Source of the DNA: a bacterium
Lineage (GTDB): Bacteria; Pseudomonadota; Gammaproteobacteria; Burkholderiales; Burkholderiaceae_C
Length of the DNA: 64,000 nt
Assembly (NCBI GenBank): GCA_030824555.1
Contig: JAVBXK010000028.1
Coordinates: 1-64,000, forward strand
Reading direction: 5' to 3'
Shown here piece by piece: positions 46,187 to 54,058 of this stretch. A model generated the notes under the pieces. That model searched no databases, was not told where the DNA came from, and worked only from the letters and a program-made list of their open reading frames with translations. Every line of letters starts with the position of its first letter. Positions within the stretch are counted from its first letter, which is position 1. The position numbers and the translations under genes were made by a program.

Positions 46187-46935
46187 CGCAGCCCGTTCCC
46201 CGTCTGCGCATGTTTGCAGGCCCAAATGGGTCGGGTAAAAGCACCCTGAAAGACCATTTGCAGCCCCATTGGATGGGGGTGTATGTGAATGCGGACGAGA
46301 TTGAAAAGTGCATTCGTGCCGATGGCAAGCTGTCGCTAAACGGCTTTGGCATTGTGGCCACAGATGATGAGCTGACCGCCTTTCTGGGCAGTTCCAGTTT
46401 ATTTACCGAACAAGGCTTGGGTCGGGATGTGCCGTGCATTCGCCTGCGCGATGATGTGGTTGACTTTGGCGGGTTGGCGGTCAACTCTTACCATGCCTCC
46501 GTACTGGCCGATTTCATTCGCCACAAGTTGTTGGAGGCCAAGATGTCCTTCACGTTTGAAACGGTGATGTCATCTGCTGAAAAGGTGGCGTTCATCTGCA
46601 AGGCCAAACAGGCAGGCTATCGCACCTACCTTTACTACGTGGCCACTGAAGATCCTGACATCAATGTTTCCCGCGTCGAGCACCGTGTCAATACCGGCGG
46701 TCACCCGGTCCCAAAGGACAAAATCATCAGCCGATACTACCGTTCGCTGGATTTGCTCAACGCAGCAGTGGCTTGCACAGACCGGGCCTATGTGTTTGAC
46801 AACTCTTGTGACGATGCCCGTGTACTGGTTGCCGAAGTGACCGATGGCAACGAGCTGGAAATGAAAACAGACCTCATGCCCTACTGGTTCAAAACCGCGC
46901 TGTGGGACAAGTTTGGTGGTGAGGCGGTGGCATAG
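46183..46935 (+). CDS. zeta-toxin-like P-loop kinase
   Basis: A 250-residue P-loop protein. Walker A is in FAGPNGSGKSTLKDHL (about 11-26), and the zeta-type region GVYVNADEIEK is at about 31-41, followed by SFTFETVMSS, an aspartate/arginine stretch and SRVEHRVNTGGHPVPKDKI near 165. Zeta toxins phosphorylate UDP-N-acetylglucosamine and block wall synthesis. The NADEI, FETV and HRV...GGH...K pattern is close to that of zeta-like kinases in proteobacteria. It is coupled to the small gene upstream. Confidence 0.75.
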   Translation: MTQPVPRLRMFAGPNGSGKSTLKDHLQPHWMGVYVNADEIEKCIRADGKLSLNGFGIVATDDELTAFLGSSSLFTEQGLGRDVPCIRLRDDVVDFGGLAVNSYHASVLADFIRHKLLEAKMSFTFETVMSSAEKVAFICKAKQAGYRTYLYYVATEDPDINVSRVEHRVNTGGHPVPKDKIISRYYRSLDLLNAAVACTDRAYVFDNSCDDARVLVAEVTDGNELEMKTDLMPYWFKTALWDKFGGEAVA

Positions 46936-47079
46936 CCAACTTGGCTGGACGGCGTGAGGAGCGGGAACACGCCCAACGGTGCTCGAAGCGGTGGACAGCC
47001 TGCGCCGCAGGCTGGTGCAGACGTTGCGGCACGCGGGGCGTTGAAGCCAGTGTGTTGGTTGGCGGCCAACGCCAAGTGC

Positions 47080-47880
47080 CTAAAAATGCAATTCGGCAAC
47101 GGCCCTGAACGCTGGCTTGGCAAACAGGTAACCCTGCATCAAGTGAATGCCGGTGTCTTGCAGGAAGTCTCTTTCTGCTGACGTTTCAATGCCTTCGGCG
47201 ATGACCTGGATGTTCAGCTCTTCGCACAGGCGCACCAGACTGCGCACGATGGCCTGGCGTGGACGGTTGGTATCGATACCCCGGATCAAGTCCATGTCGA
47301 TTTTGATCAGGTCGGGCTGGAAATCCGACAGCAGCTTCATGCCTGCATAACCCGCCCCGAAGTCGTCGATGGCCGTCTTGAAGCCGCAGCGTTTGTATTC
47401 CCGCAAAATTTCTGCAAACCACGGGCCGTCTTCCACCCGTTCGCCTTCGGTCACTTCAAAAATGATCTGATCAAGCGGGAAACCATGGGCTTTGGCGGCT
47501 GCCAGCGTGGTTCGAATGCACACCTCCGGCCTGTAGATGGCATTGGGCAAAAAGTTGATCGAGACGGGCTCTTTGATTTGCAGCTGACTCGCCCCTTTGA
47601 TGGCCTTGACCCGACAGGCCTGATCGAAGCGGTAGCGGTTGGCTTCGTTCACCTGTGACAGCACGGTCAGCGCCCCCTCGCCGTTTGGGCCTCGCACCAG
47701 GGCTTCGTGGGCAAATACTTGTCGGGTGGTGATGTCCACGATGGGCTGGTAGGCGTAATCGAATTGGAAGCCCAGGCTTTCGGCGTTGCCGCAGTTGTCG
47801 CAATCTTGCGAAGTGCCCGCCAATGGAACGAAGCCTGCCGGGAACGTTGGGTTGGGTCGGAGGGGTGCGTGGTCGTTCAT
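47080..47880 (-). CDS. stand-alone EAL phosphodiesterase
   Basis: A 266-residue protein that is essentially only an EAL domain (about 35-260). Key motifs are intact: HEALVRGPNGEG, SINFLPNAIY, FEVTEGER, IDDFGAGYAGM, KIDMDLIRGID, IAEGIETSAE. It should hydrolyse c-di-GMP. The EALVRGPNGEG style is like the EAL domains of BLUF photoreceptors, but no BLUF domain is present. CxxC in DNCGN near residue 30 is unusual. It stands on the minus strand between urtA and urtB. Confidence 0.85.
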   Translation of the reverse strand: MNDHAPLRPNPTFPAGFVPLAGTSQDCDNCGNAESLGFQFDYAYQPIVDITTRQVFAHEALVRGPNGEGALTVLSQVNEANRYRFDQACRVKAIKGASQLQIKEPVSINFLPNAIYRPEVCIRTTLAAAKAHGFPLDQIIFEVTEGERVEDGPWFAEILREYKRCGFKTAIDDFGAGYAGMKLLSDFQPDLIKIDMDLIRGIDTNRPRQAIVRSLVRLCEELNIQVIAEGIETSAERDFLQDTGIHLMQGYLFAKPAFRAVAELHF

Positions 47881-48293
47881 TCTCAACACTCTATCTGCTT
47901 GCGCCGCCGTTTTCCAGTCGTTTGCACACCCATGGGGGCTTTTTGCGGGCATCTGTCGGCCCGGGGTGCGGTTGGCTCCCACGTCAGTCATTCCCTGTGT
48001 GCCACCAGGCGATGAAGGGGGGGCTCCGCAGGCCCTTGACTCCTCGGCTCAGTACGTGGTTGACCTGCTTCAATGTCTTGAGCCAAAGCAGCAGATTCAT
48101 GCGGGCTGTCACAGGCTGATTTCGCGGGCCGTGCCGAAGAGTTGATGACCATCAAGTGGTGCCATGGACTTGTTGCGATACATTGGATTGTCCCGGCTCC
48201 CTCGGCCCTTTGCCCGTCAACAGATGGAAAAAGCCAACCCCGCCGCCATGAAAGATTGCGCAAGGCAGTCTGGCTGGAAGTGATTGCTCACCT
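47881..48293. other. intergenic stretch between EAL and YcgR-like genes
   Basis: About 410 bases. I see no clear gene. A 39-codon frame at 48164-48283 (MDLLRYIGLSRLPRPFARQQ onward) has no ribosome binding site and is not called. The region is probably the promoter area for the two divergent cyclic-di-GMP genes. No palindrome of the urt type is found in it. Confidence 0.4.
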
Positions 48294-49037
48294 ATGTCTT
48301 TCGCCCCTCACACCGAAGCCAGACACCATGCGGACGCAGCAACCCATACCCATCCCGATCACGAGGAGATGGGCACCTGCGTGTTTGCCGACGTTCACCT
48401 GAAAGTGGGTGACACGGTTTACCTGGATTTTTCGGGCTCGGGTGCCCACGGCCGTGCCAGTTCGACGGTACTGGGCTGGCGGGAGGGTGTCAGCGTCATG
48501 TTGACCCAGCCCGTGGCGGCAGACAAACCTTTGCAACTCTTCGAGGGCGAAAGCGTGACCTTGCGCGTGTTCACGGGTCGCAGTGCATTCGCTTTCAAGG
48601 GCAATGTACGCAAGACAAACAACCTGCCGTTTCCATACGTTCACCTCAGTTTCCCAAAGCATGTGCATGCCGTTGAAATCCGCCGCTCACCGCGCAGCCG
48701 GGTCGATTTGGCCGCCACGTTCAGTGTGGGTGGCACACACATGGGGCAAGGGACCATCGTCGATTTGGGGGCCATTGGGGCATTGCTTGAAACGGGCAAG
48801 GTGTTGGACCCCGAGGTTGAGGCTCTGCAACTGACCTTTTCGTTTGAACTGCACGGTGTACCCGTGTCGCTGGACGTTCATGCCAGGATACTGGGCATGA
48901 AGGGGTACTCAAGCACAGGCGAGCAGCCCAGTGTCCAGTACCGGTTGGAGTTTGATCATCTGAAACCCAACGACCGCTTGATACTGTCAAGCTTGGTCTG
49001 GTTCCAGATGTACGAGCACCCGGACACCATCGTCTGA
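48294..49037 (+). CDS. YcgR-like PilZ-domain protein
   Basis: A 247-residue protein with an N-terminal YcgR-N-like barrel (about 35-120) and a PilZ domain (about 125-240). The c-di-GMP arginine motif RRSPRSR is seen at about 129-135. The second PilZ motif, usually DxSxxG, reads DLGAIG, with Ser replaced by Gly. YcgR proteins brake flagella when c-di-GMP is bound. An acidic His-rich N-terminus is unusual. It stands next to a divergent EAL gene. Confidence 0.75.
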   Translation: MSFAPHTEARHHADAATHTHPDHEEMGTCVFADVHLKVGDTVYLDFSGSGAHGRASSTVLGWREGVSVMLTQPVAADKPLQLFEGESVTLRVFTGRSAFAFKGNVRKTNNLPFPYVHLSFPKHVHAVEIRRSPRSRVDLAATFSVGGTHMGQGTIVDLGAIGALLETGKVLDPEVEALQLTFSFELHGVPVSLDVHARILGMKGYSSTGEQPSVQYRLEFDHLKPNDRLILSSLVWFQMYEHPDTIV

Positions 49038-49177
49038 ACGCTGCATTGCCCGGCTCTTGGCGTTGGACGGCAGTTTGGCCAGCCTGAATCAGGTCAGTTG
49101 ACTCAGGCCCGACGATTCAAAGCGGGCAACTGGGCCAGCACACAGCAGCAGTCACGCGGGCACAACGAGAGAAACGG

Positions 49178-49393
49178 TTACTTTGCCTGCGGTGCGTCCG
49201 GCTTGGTGGCCAGCGCATTGCAATCCAGTTTGCGTCGAACCACTTCTTCCTTGTGCTCCCAGGCAACCATCAGGTTTGCTGGAGACTGCACCTGCTGACA
49301 GAGGGCAGCGTCCGAGAGTTTTGACATCGGAGAGGCACAGCCAACGGTCACCAAGCTGATCAATCCGGCAATGAGAAGGCGAGGCATGTACAT
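49178..49393 (-). CDS. small lipoprotein
   Basis: A 71-residue exported protein. The start MYMPRLLIAGLISLV and TVGCAS lipobox (Cys at about 19) mark a lipoprotein, followed by LSDAALCQQVQSPAN and a basic tail. The start is either of the two ATGs at 49393 or 49387. There is no clear Shine-Dalgarno sequence. Unknown family. It faces urtB divergently. Confidence 0.55.
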   Translation of the reverse strand: MYMPRLLIAGLISLVTVGCASPMSKLSDAALCQQVQSPANLMVAWEHKEEVVRRKLDCNALATKPDAPQAK

Positions 49394-49471
49394 AGGAGGC
49401 TTTCGAATGATTTCGGCTGGATCTTACTGGTTTCATGCCAGTCGGCGAACGCGGGCGGTTTCGCTGTCTGA

Positions 49472-49489
49472 GTACGCCACTCGGCGTAT
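49472..49489. promoter_or_regulatory. palindromic operator upstream of urtB
   Basis: GTACGCC-ACTC-GGCGTAT, 7-bp arms with one mismatch, centred 69 bases upstream of the urtB ATG. The 6-bp half-sites TACGCC and GGCGTA and the 4-base spacing are the same as at urtA. Confidence 0.65.
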
Positions 49490-49549
49490 ATCCCATTTTT
49501 GGTGCGCTGCACACAATCGGCTGCAACACACCACTTGGGAAACAGCCAC

Positions 49550-51142
49550 ATGCGCACTCGTTCACCCGGTTTACGCAACCTGGGTTTGTTCATTACTTCT
49601 GTACTGATAGCTACCAGCGCATATGCATTAAGCGGTGAGGCCGCAAAAAGCATGTCAATTGGCGAAGCCGATGCGCGCATGGCTGCAGTGGGCTTGGCCG
49701 TGGTCGATGCCGACGATGCCACGGTGGCCTTCATTCAGGCCCTGTCAGACGATGCCGTGAAAGTGGCGGGCGACCAGGTGTTTGTGGTGCGCAACGGCAC
49801 CGCTACCGACCCCGCCACCGGCAAAGCTGTGAAGGTGCCCGACACGGCCGAAGACGTCATCAACAACAACCGCATGCGCAGCGGGCTCGACACCGCGCTG
49901 GCCGCGCTCAAGCTGTTCTCGGGCGAGCAAGCTGCGCGCCTGCAGGCGGTGGCCACGCTCATCAAAGAACCCAACGAAGCGCTGCTGCCCCTGTTGGACA
50001 AAGCGCTGACCACAGAGAAGAACGACGCGGTGCGCAGCCAGCTGGAGCTGGCCCGTTCTGCCGCATTGCTGGGCAGTGCCGACGTGGCCAAACGCCTGGT
50101 CGCAGCCAAAGCCCTGGCGCAAAGCAAAACCCCCGCCACGCAGCTGCTGCTGAACCAGCGCCTGGCTGATGAAGACGACGCCACGGTGAAATCGGCCATA
50201 CAAAACAGCCTGCGCACCATTGCCGACACGCTGGTGTGGGGCGAGCGGCTGGGCGCGGTGTTCACCGGCGTCAGCCTGGGCTCCATCTTGCTGCTGGTGG
50301 CGCTGGGCCTGGCCATCACCTACGGGCTGATGGGCGTCATCAACATGGCGCACGGCGAGCTGATGATGATCGGTGCTTACGCCACCTACGTGGTGCAGGG
50401 CCTGTTCCGCAGCTATTTGCCCGATGCGTTCGACTGGTATTTGGTGGCCGCCGTGCCGGTGGCCTTCTTCACGTCTGCCCTGGTGGGCGCGGCGCTGGAG
50501 CGTGGGGTGCTGCGCTTTCTGTATGGCCGCCCGCTGGAAACACTGCTGGCCACCTGGGGCATCAGCCTCATGCTGATGCAGGGTGTTCGCAGCCTGTTTG
50601 GCGCGCAGAACGTGGGGGTTGAAAACCCCAGCTGGATGAGCGGTGGTGTGCAAGTGCTGGCCAACCTCACGCTGCCCTACAACCGCCTGGTCATCATTGC
50701 GTTTGCCGCTGCCGTGCTGCTGGGCATGGCCTGGCTGATCGGCAAAACCCGCCTGGGCCTGTTTGTGCGCGGCGTGACGCAAAACCGCCCCATTGCCAGC
50801 TGCATGGGGGTGAACACCGCTCGCATCGACACCTATGCGTTCTCGCTGGGTTCCGGCATTGCCGGGTTGGCCGGTTGTGCGCTCAGCCAAGTGGGCAACG
50901 TGGGGCCAGACCTGGGGCAAACCTACATCGTTGATGCCTTCATGGTGGTGGTGGTGGGCGGCGTGGGTCAGCTGGCCGGTGCCGTGTACGCCGCTTTGGG
51001 CTTGGGCATGGCCAGCAAACTGCTGGAAGGTGTGACCGGTGCTGTGCTGGCCAAGATTGCCGTGCTGGTGTTCATCATCATCTTCATTCAGAAGCGTCCG
51101 CAAGGCATTTTTGCCATGAAGGGCCGCAGTGCAGAAGCCTGA
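49550..51142 (+). CDS. urtB: urea ABC transporter permease UrtB
   Basis: A 530-residue permease. The ATG at 49550 gives a signal-anchor-like leader. Residues about 30-225 form a periplasmic helical extension usual for proteobacterial UrtB. The membrane part follows, with GLAITYGLMGVINMAHGELMMIGAYATY, FLYGRPLETLLATWG, VTQNRPIASCMG and DAFMVVVVGGVGQLAGA. It forms the channel with UrtC. The leader codons overlap a decayed short repeat (49604-49650). It is the first gene of a four-gene run urtB-urtC-urtD-urtE. Confidence 0.93.
   Translation: MRTRSPGLRNLGLFITSVLIATSAYALSGEAAKSMSIGEADARMAAVGLAVVDADDATVAFIQALSDDAVKVAGDQVFVVRNGTATDPATGKAVKVPDTAEDVINNNRMRSGLDTALAALKLFSGEQAARLQAVATLIKEPNEALLPLLDKALTTEKNDAVRSQLELARSAALLGSADVAKRLVAAKALAQSKTPATQLLLNQRLADEDDATVKSAIQNSLRTIADTLVWGERLGAVFTGVSLGSILLLVALGLAITYGLMGVINMAHGELMMIGAYATYVVQGLFRSYLPDAFDWYLVAAVPVAFFTSALVGAALERGVLRFLYGRPLETLLATWGISLMLMQGVRSLFGAQNVGVENPSWMSGGVQVLANLTLPYNRLVIIAFAAAVLLGMAWLIGKTRLGLFVRGVTQNRPIASCMGVNTARIDTYAFSLGSGIAGLAGCALSQVGNVGPDLGQTYIVDAFMVVVVGGVGQLAGAVYAALGLGMASKLLEGVTGAVLAKIAVLVFIIIFIQKRPQGIFAMKGRSAEA
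49604..49650 (+). repeat. decayed ATAGCT-family repeat inside the urtB leader
   Basis: CTGATAGCTACCAGCGC, then ATATGCATT, then AAGCGGTGAGGCC and GCAAAAAG. It retains the GATAGCT start, the AGCGC/AAGCGG stem remnants and the GAGGCC plus A-run end of the other copies. It encodes part of the urtB signal sequence. Similarity could be chance, but order and spacing match. Confidence 0.4.
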
Positions 51143-51158
51143 CGCCGGACTGAACCCC

Positions 51159-52295
51159 ATGACCACCTCCAACCCCTCTCCCACCATGCACGCCCCACTG
51201 GTTTTGCCCCCCAAACCCGCCTTGCTGTCGCGCGCTGGCTGGTCTGCCTTTGTGGTGGCCCTGCTGGTGGTGTGTGCCCTGGCCCCTGTGCTCAACCTGC
51301 TGGTGCCCGCAGGCAGCGTGTTCCACCTCAGTGACTACGGCGTGGCGCTGGTGGGCAAGATCATGTGCTTTGCCATTTGCGCGCTGGCCATGGACCTGAT
51401 CTGGGGCTACACCGGCATCCTCAGCCTGGGTCACGGCCTGTTTTTTGCGCTGGGTGGCTACGTGATGGGCATGTATTTGATGCGCCAGATCGGCACCGAC
51501 GGCAACTACAAAAGCAACCTGCCCGATTTCATGGTGTTTCTGGACTGGAAAGAGCTGCCCTGGCACTGGGCGCTGTCTGACAGTTTTATGGCCACGGTGA
51601 TGCTGATTGTGCTGGTGCCCGGCCTGGTGGCGCTGGTGTTTGGCTACTTTGCCTTCCGCTCGCGCATCAAAGGGGTGTACTTTTCCATCATCACCCAGGC
51701 CATGACGTTTGCGGCCATGTTGCTGTTCTTCCGCAACGAAACCGGCTTTGGCGGCAACAACGGTTTCACCGATTTCAAACGCATCCTTGGCATGCCCATT
51801 GCCACCCAGAACATGCGCATGACGCTGTTCGTGCTGACGGGCCTGACGCTGCTGGGCTTCTTTTTGTTCGGTCGCTGGCTGATGACGGCCAAGTTTGGCC
51901 GCGTGCTGCAGGCCATTCGCGATGCGGAAACCCGCGTCATGTTCAGCGGCTACAACCCGCTGCCTTACAAGCTGACGATCTGGGTCATTTCAGCAGTGAT
52001 GTGCGGTGTGGCCGGGGCGCTGTACGTGCCGCAGGTGGGCATCATCAACCCCGGCGAGATGAGCGCGGCCAACAGCATTGAAATTGCCATCTGGGCCGCA
52101 GTGGGCGGCAGGGCCACGCTGGTGGGGCCCATCGTGGGTGCCTTCATCGTCAACGGTGCCAAAAGCTGGCTGACCGTGACCGCTCCCGAATACTGGCTGT
52201 ACTTTCTGGGCGCGCTGTTCATTGCGGTCACGTTGTGGTTGCCCAATGGGGTGGTGGGTTTGGTGAAGAAGCTGCGCGCAGGAGACAAGGCATGA
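51159..52295 (+). CDS. urtC: urea ABC transporter permease UrtC
   Basis: A 378-residue membrane protein of the LivM/UrtC family. Motifs are DLIWGYTGILSLGHGLFFALGGY, SRIKGVYFSIITQAMTFA, LQAIRDAETRVMFSGYNP and LPNGVVGLVKKL. ATG at 51159 is chosen (17 bases after the urtB stop); another ATG at 51186 is possible. It pairs with UrtB in the translocation channel. Its stop overlaps the urtD start. Confidence 0.93.
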   Translation: MTTSNPSPTMHAPLVLPPKPALLSRAGWSAFVVALLVVCALAPVLNLLVPAGSVFHLSDYGVALVGKIMCFAICALAMDLIWGYTGILSLGHGLFFALGGYVMGMYLMRQIGTDGNYKSNLPDFMVFLDWKELPWHWALSDSFMATVMLIVLVPGLVALVFGYFAFRSRIKGVYFSIITQAMTFAAMLLFFRNETGFGGNNGFTDFKRILGMPIATQNMRMTLFVLTGLTLLGFFLFGRWLMTAKFGRVLQAIRDAETRVMFSGYNPLPYKLTIWVISAVMCGVAGALYVPQVGIINPGEMSAANSIEIAIWAAVGGRATLVGPIVGAFIVNGAKSWLTVTAPEYWLYFLGALFIAVTLWLPNGVVGLVKKLRAGDKA

Positions 52296-53167
52296 CCCCC
52301 GATTTGATGGAACAAGGCGCGCAGCGCCTGCAAAAAATCGCACCGGTGCTGCCCCAGGGGCAGACCGAATCCGGCGGGCGCGAGGCGGGCTTTGGCCGCG
52401 TGCACACCCCCGGCGAGGTGGACATCACCCATGGCCGCATCCTGTACCTGGAAGACGTGAACGTCAGCTTCGATGGCTTCAAAGCCATCAACAACCTCAG
52501 CCTGGACATCGCGCCCGGCGAGTTGCGTTGCATCATCGGCCCCAACGGCGCGGGCAAAACCACCATGATGGACATCATCACCGGCAAAACCCGGCCCGAC
52601 AGCGGCACGGTGTTTTTCGGCTCCACCATCAACCTGCTGGACCACCGCGAGGCCGACATTGCCCAGCTGGGCATTGGCCGCAAGTTTCAAAAGCCCACGG
52701 TGTTCGAGCACCTGACGGTGTTCGAGAACCTGGAACTCGCCCTGAAAACCAACAAGGGCGTGGCCGCCAGCATGCTGTTCAGGCTGGACAGCACCCAAAG
52801 CGACCGCCTGGCCGAGGTGTTGCACACCATTCATTTGGCTGGCAGCGTGACACGGCAGGCCGGTCTGCTGAGCCACGGGCAAAAGCAGTGGCTGGAAATT
52901 GGCATGCTGCTCATGCAAGACCCCAAGCTGCTGCTGCTGGACGAACCCGTGGCCGGCATGACCGACGACGAAACGGCGCGCACGGCAGAGCTGTTCCTCA
53001 CGCTCAAGGGCAAACACAGCCTGATGGTGGTGGAGCACGACATGGGCTTCATCCGCACCATTTCAGACATCGTGACCGTGCTGTGCGACGGCTCGGTGCT
53101 GGCACAGGGCACGCTGGACCAGGTGCAGGCCGACGAGCGGGTGATCGAGGTCTACCTCGGGCGCTGA
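52292..53167 (+). CDS. urtD: urea ABC transporter ATP-binding protein UrtD
   Basis: A 291-residue ATPase with an N-terminal extension of about 45 residues. Walker A is GPNGAGKTTM, and the signature is LSHGQKQWLEIGM (the LSHGQ variant is normal for UrtD). Walker B is LLLLDEPVAGM, and the switch His is in MVVEHDMGF. AGGAG precedes the ATG, which overlaps the urtC stop (ATGA), showing coupling. It energises urea import with UrtE. Confidence 0.95.
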   Translation: MTPDLMEQGAQRLQKIAPVLPQGQTESGGREAGFGRVHTPGEVDITHGRILYLEDVNVSFDGFKAINNLSLDIAPGELRCIIGPNGAGKTTMMDIITGKTRPDSGTVFFGSTINLLDHREADIAQLGIGRKFQKPTVFEHLTVFENLELALKTNKGVAASMLFRLDSTQSDRLAEVLHTIHLAGSVTRQAGLLSHGQKQWLEIGMLLMQDPKLLLLDEPVAGMTDDETARTAELFLTLKGKHSLMVVEHDMGFIRTISDIVTVLCDGSVLAQGTLDQVQADERVIEVYLGR

Positions 53168-53252
53168 AGCCCACCAACACGGAAGCCCGTCATCACGGAA
53201 ACCCAGTGAACACTGACACCCGCACCAGCTGACATCCGAAATTTTCCTGAAT

Positions 53253-53297
53253 TGATAGCTGTCAATAGCCGCCCATAAAGCGGTAGGCACTTAAAAG
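53253..53297 (+). repeat. short palindromic repeat, ATAGCT family, copy 4
   Basis: Reads TTGATAGCTGTC, then AATAGCCGC and CCATAAAGCGG, then TAGGCACTTAAAA. The stem is a shorter CCGC/GCGG. It lies in the 138-base gap between urtD and urtE. Confidence 0.65.
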
Positions 53298-53305
53298 CTT
53301 AAATA

Positions 53306-53998
53306 ATGCTCACCGTCAACAACATCAACCAGTACTACGGCGGCTCGCACATCTTGCGTGATGTGAGCCTGCAAACCCAACTGGGCAAGGTCACCGTGCT
53401 GCTGGGCCGCAACGGGGTGGGCAAAACCACACTGCTCAAAAGCCTGATGGGGTTGGTGCCCATCAAAAACGGCAGCATCAACTTCAACGGGCAAGACATT
53501 TCAAAGGCCACGCCCTACGAGCGCGCCCGCGCTGGCATGGGCTTTGTGCCGCAGGGACGCGAAATTTTTGCCCGCCTGACGGTGGAAGAGAACCTGCGCA
53601 TGGGCCTGGCCTACCGCCCGGCCAGCACACCCATCAACCCCGAGCTGTACGAGCTGTTCCCGGTGTTGAAGCAAATGCTCAACCGCCGTGGTGGCGATCT
53701 GTCGGGCGGGCAACAGCAGCAACTGGCCATTGCCCGCGCACTGGCACCCGCCCCCAAACTGTTGGTACTTGACGAACCCACCGAGGGCATTCAGCCCAGC
53801 ATCATCAAAGACATTGGCCGCGTCATCCGCATGTTGGCCGACCGGGGCAACATGGCCATTTTGCTGTGCGAGCAGTACTACGACTTCGCGCAGGAACTGG
53901 CCGACGACTACCTGGTGATGGAGCGCGGCGAAGTCATTGCCCGTGGCCCCGGCAGCGAGATGGAGGCCAAAGGTATCAGGCAACTGGTGGCCATCTGA
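53306..53998 (+). CDS. urtE: urea ABC transporter ATP-binding protein UrtE
   Basis: A 230-residue ATPase. Walker A is GRNGVGKTTLLK, the signature LSGGQQQQLAIARAL, and Walker B LLVLDEPTEGIQ. The opening MLTVNNINQYYGGSHIL and C-terminal AKGIRQLVAI are UrtE-like. It is the last of the urt genes. A 138-base gap with a repeat separates it from urtD, and a long hairpin follows at 54005. Confidence 0.95.
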   Translation: MLTVNNINQYYGGSHILRDVSLQTQLGKVTVLLGRNGVGKTTLLKSLMGLVPIKNGSINFNGQDISKATPYERARAGMGFVPQGREIFARLTVEENLRMGLAYRPASTPINPELYELFPVLKQMLNRRGGDLSGGQQQQLAIARALAPAPKLLVLDEPTEGIQPSIIKDIGRVIRMLADRGNMAILLCEQYYDFAQELADDYLVMERGEVIARGPGSEMEAKGIRQLVAI

Positions 53999-54004
53999 CG
54001 GCGC

Positions 54005-54041
54005 TCCAGTCGTTCGCCGGGCCGCCCCAAGAACGACTGGA
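54005..54041. repeat. hairpin repeat after urtE with GGGCCGCCCC core
   Basis: Arms TCCAGTCGTTC (54005-54015) and GAACGACTGGA (54031-54041) flank the core GCCGGGCCGCCCCAA. The reverse complement of the core, TTGGGGCGGCCCGG, is also the core of the hairpin at 24259-24289. It probably acts as the end of urtE and of the convergent binding-protein gene, without a T-run. Confidence 0.65.
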
Positions 54042-54058
54042 CATCCTTGGCGGAGCCA

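Noticed and set aside
48164..48283. 39-codon frame MDLLRYIGLSRL... between the EAL and YcgR-like genes
   Set aside because: No Shine-Dalgarno sequence, no homology recognised, and lies where divergent promoters are expected.
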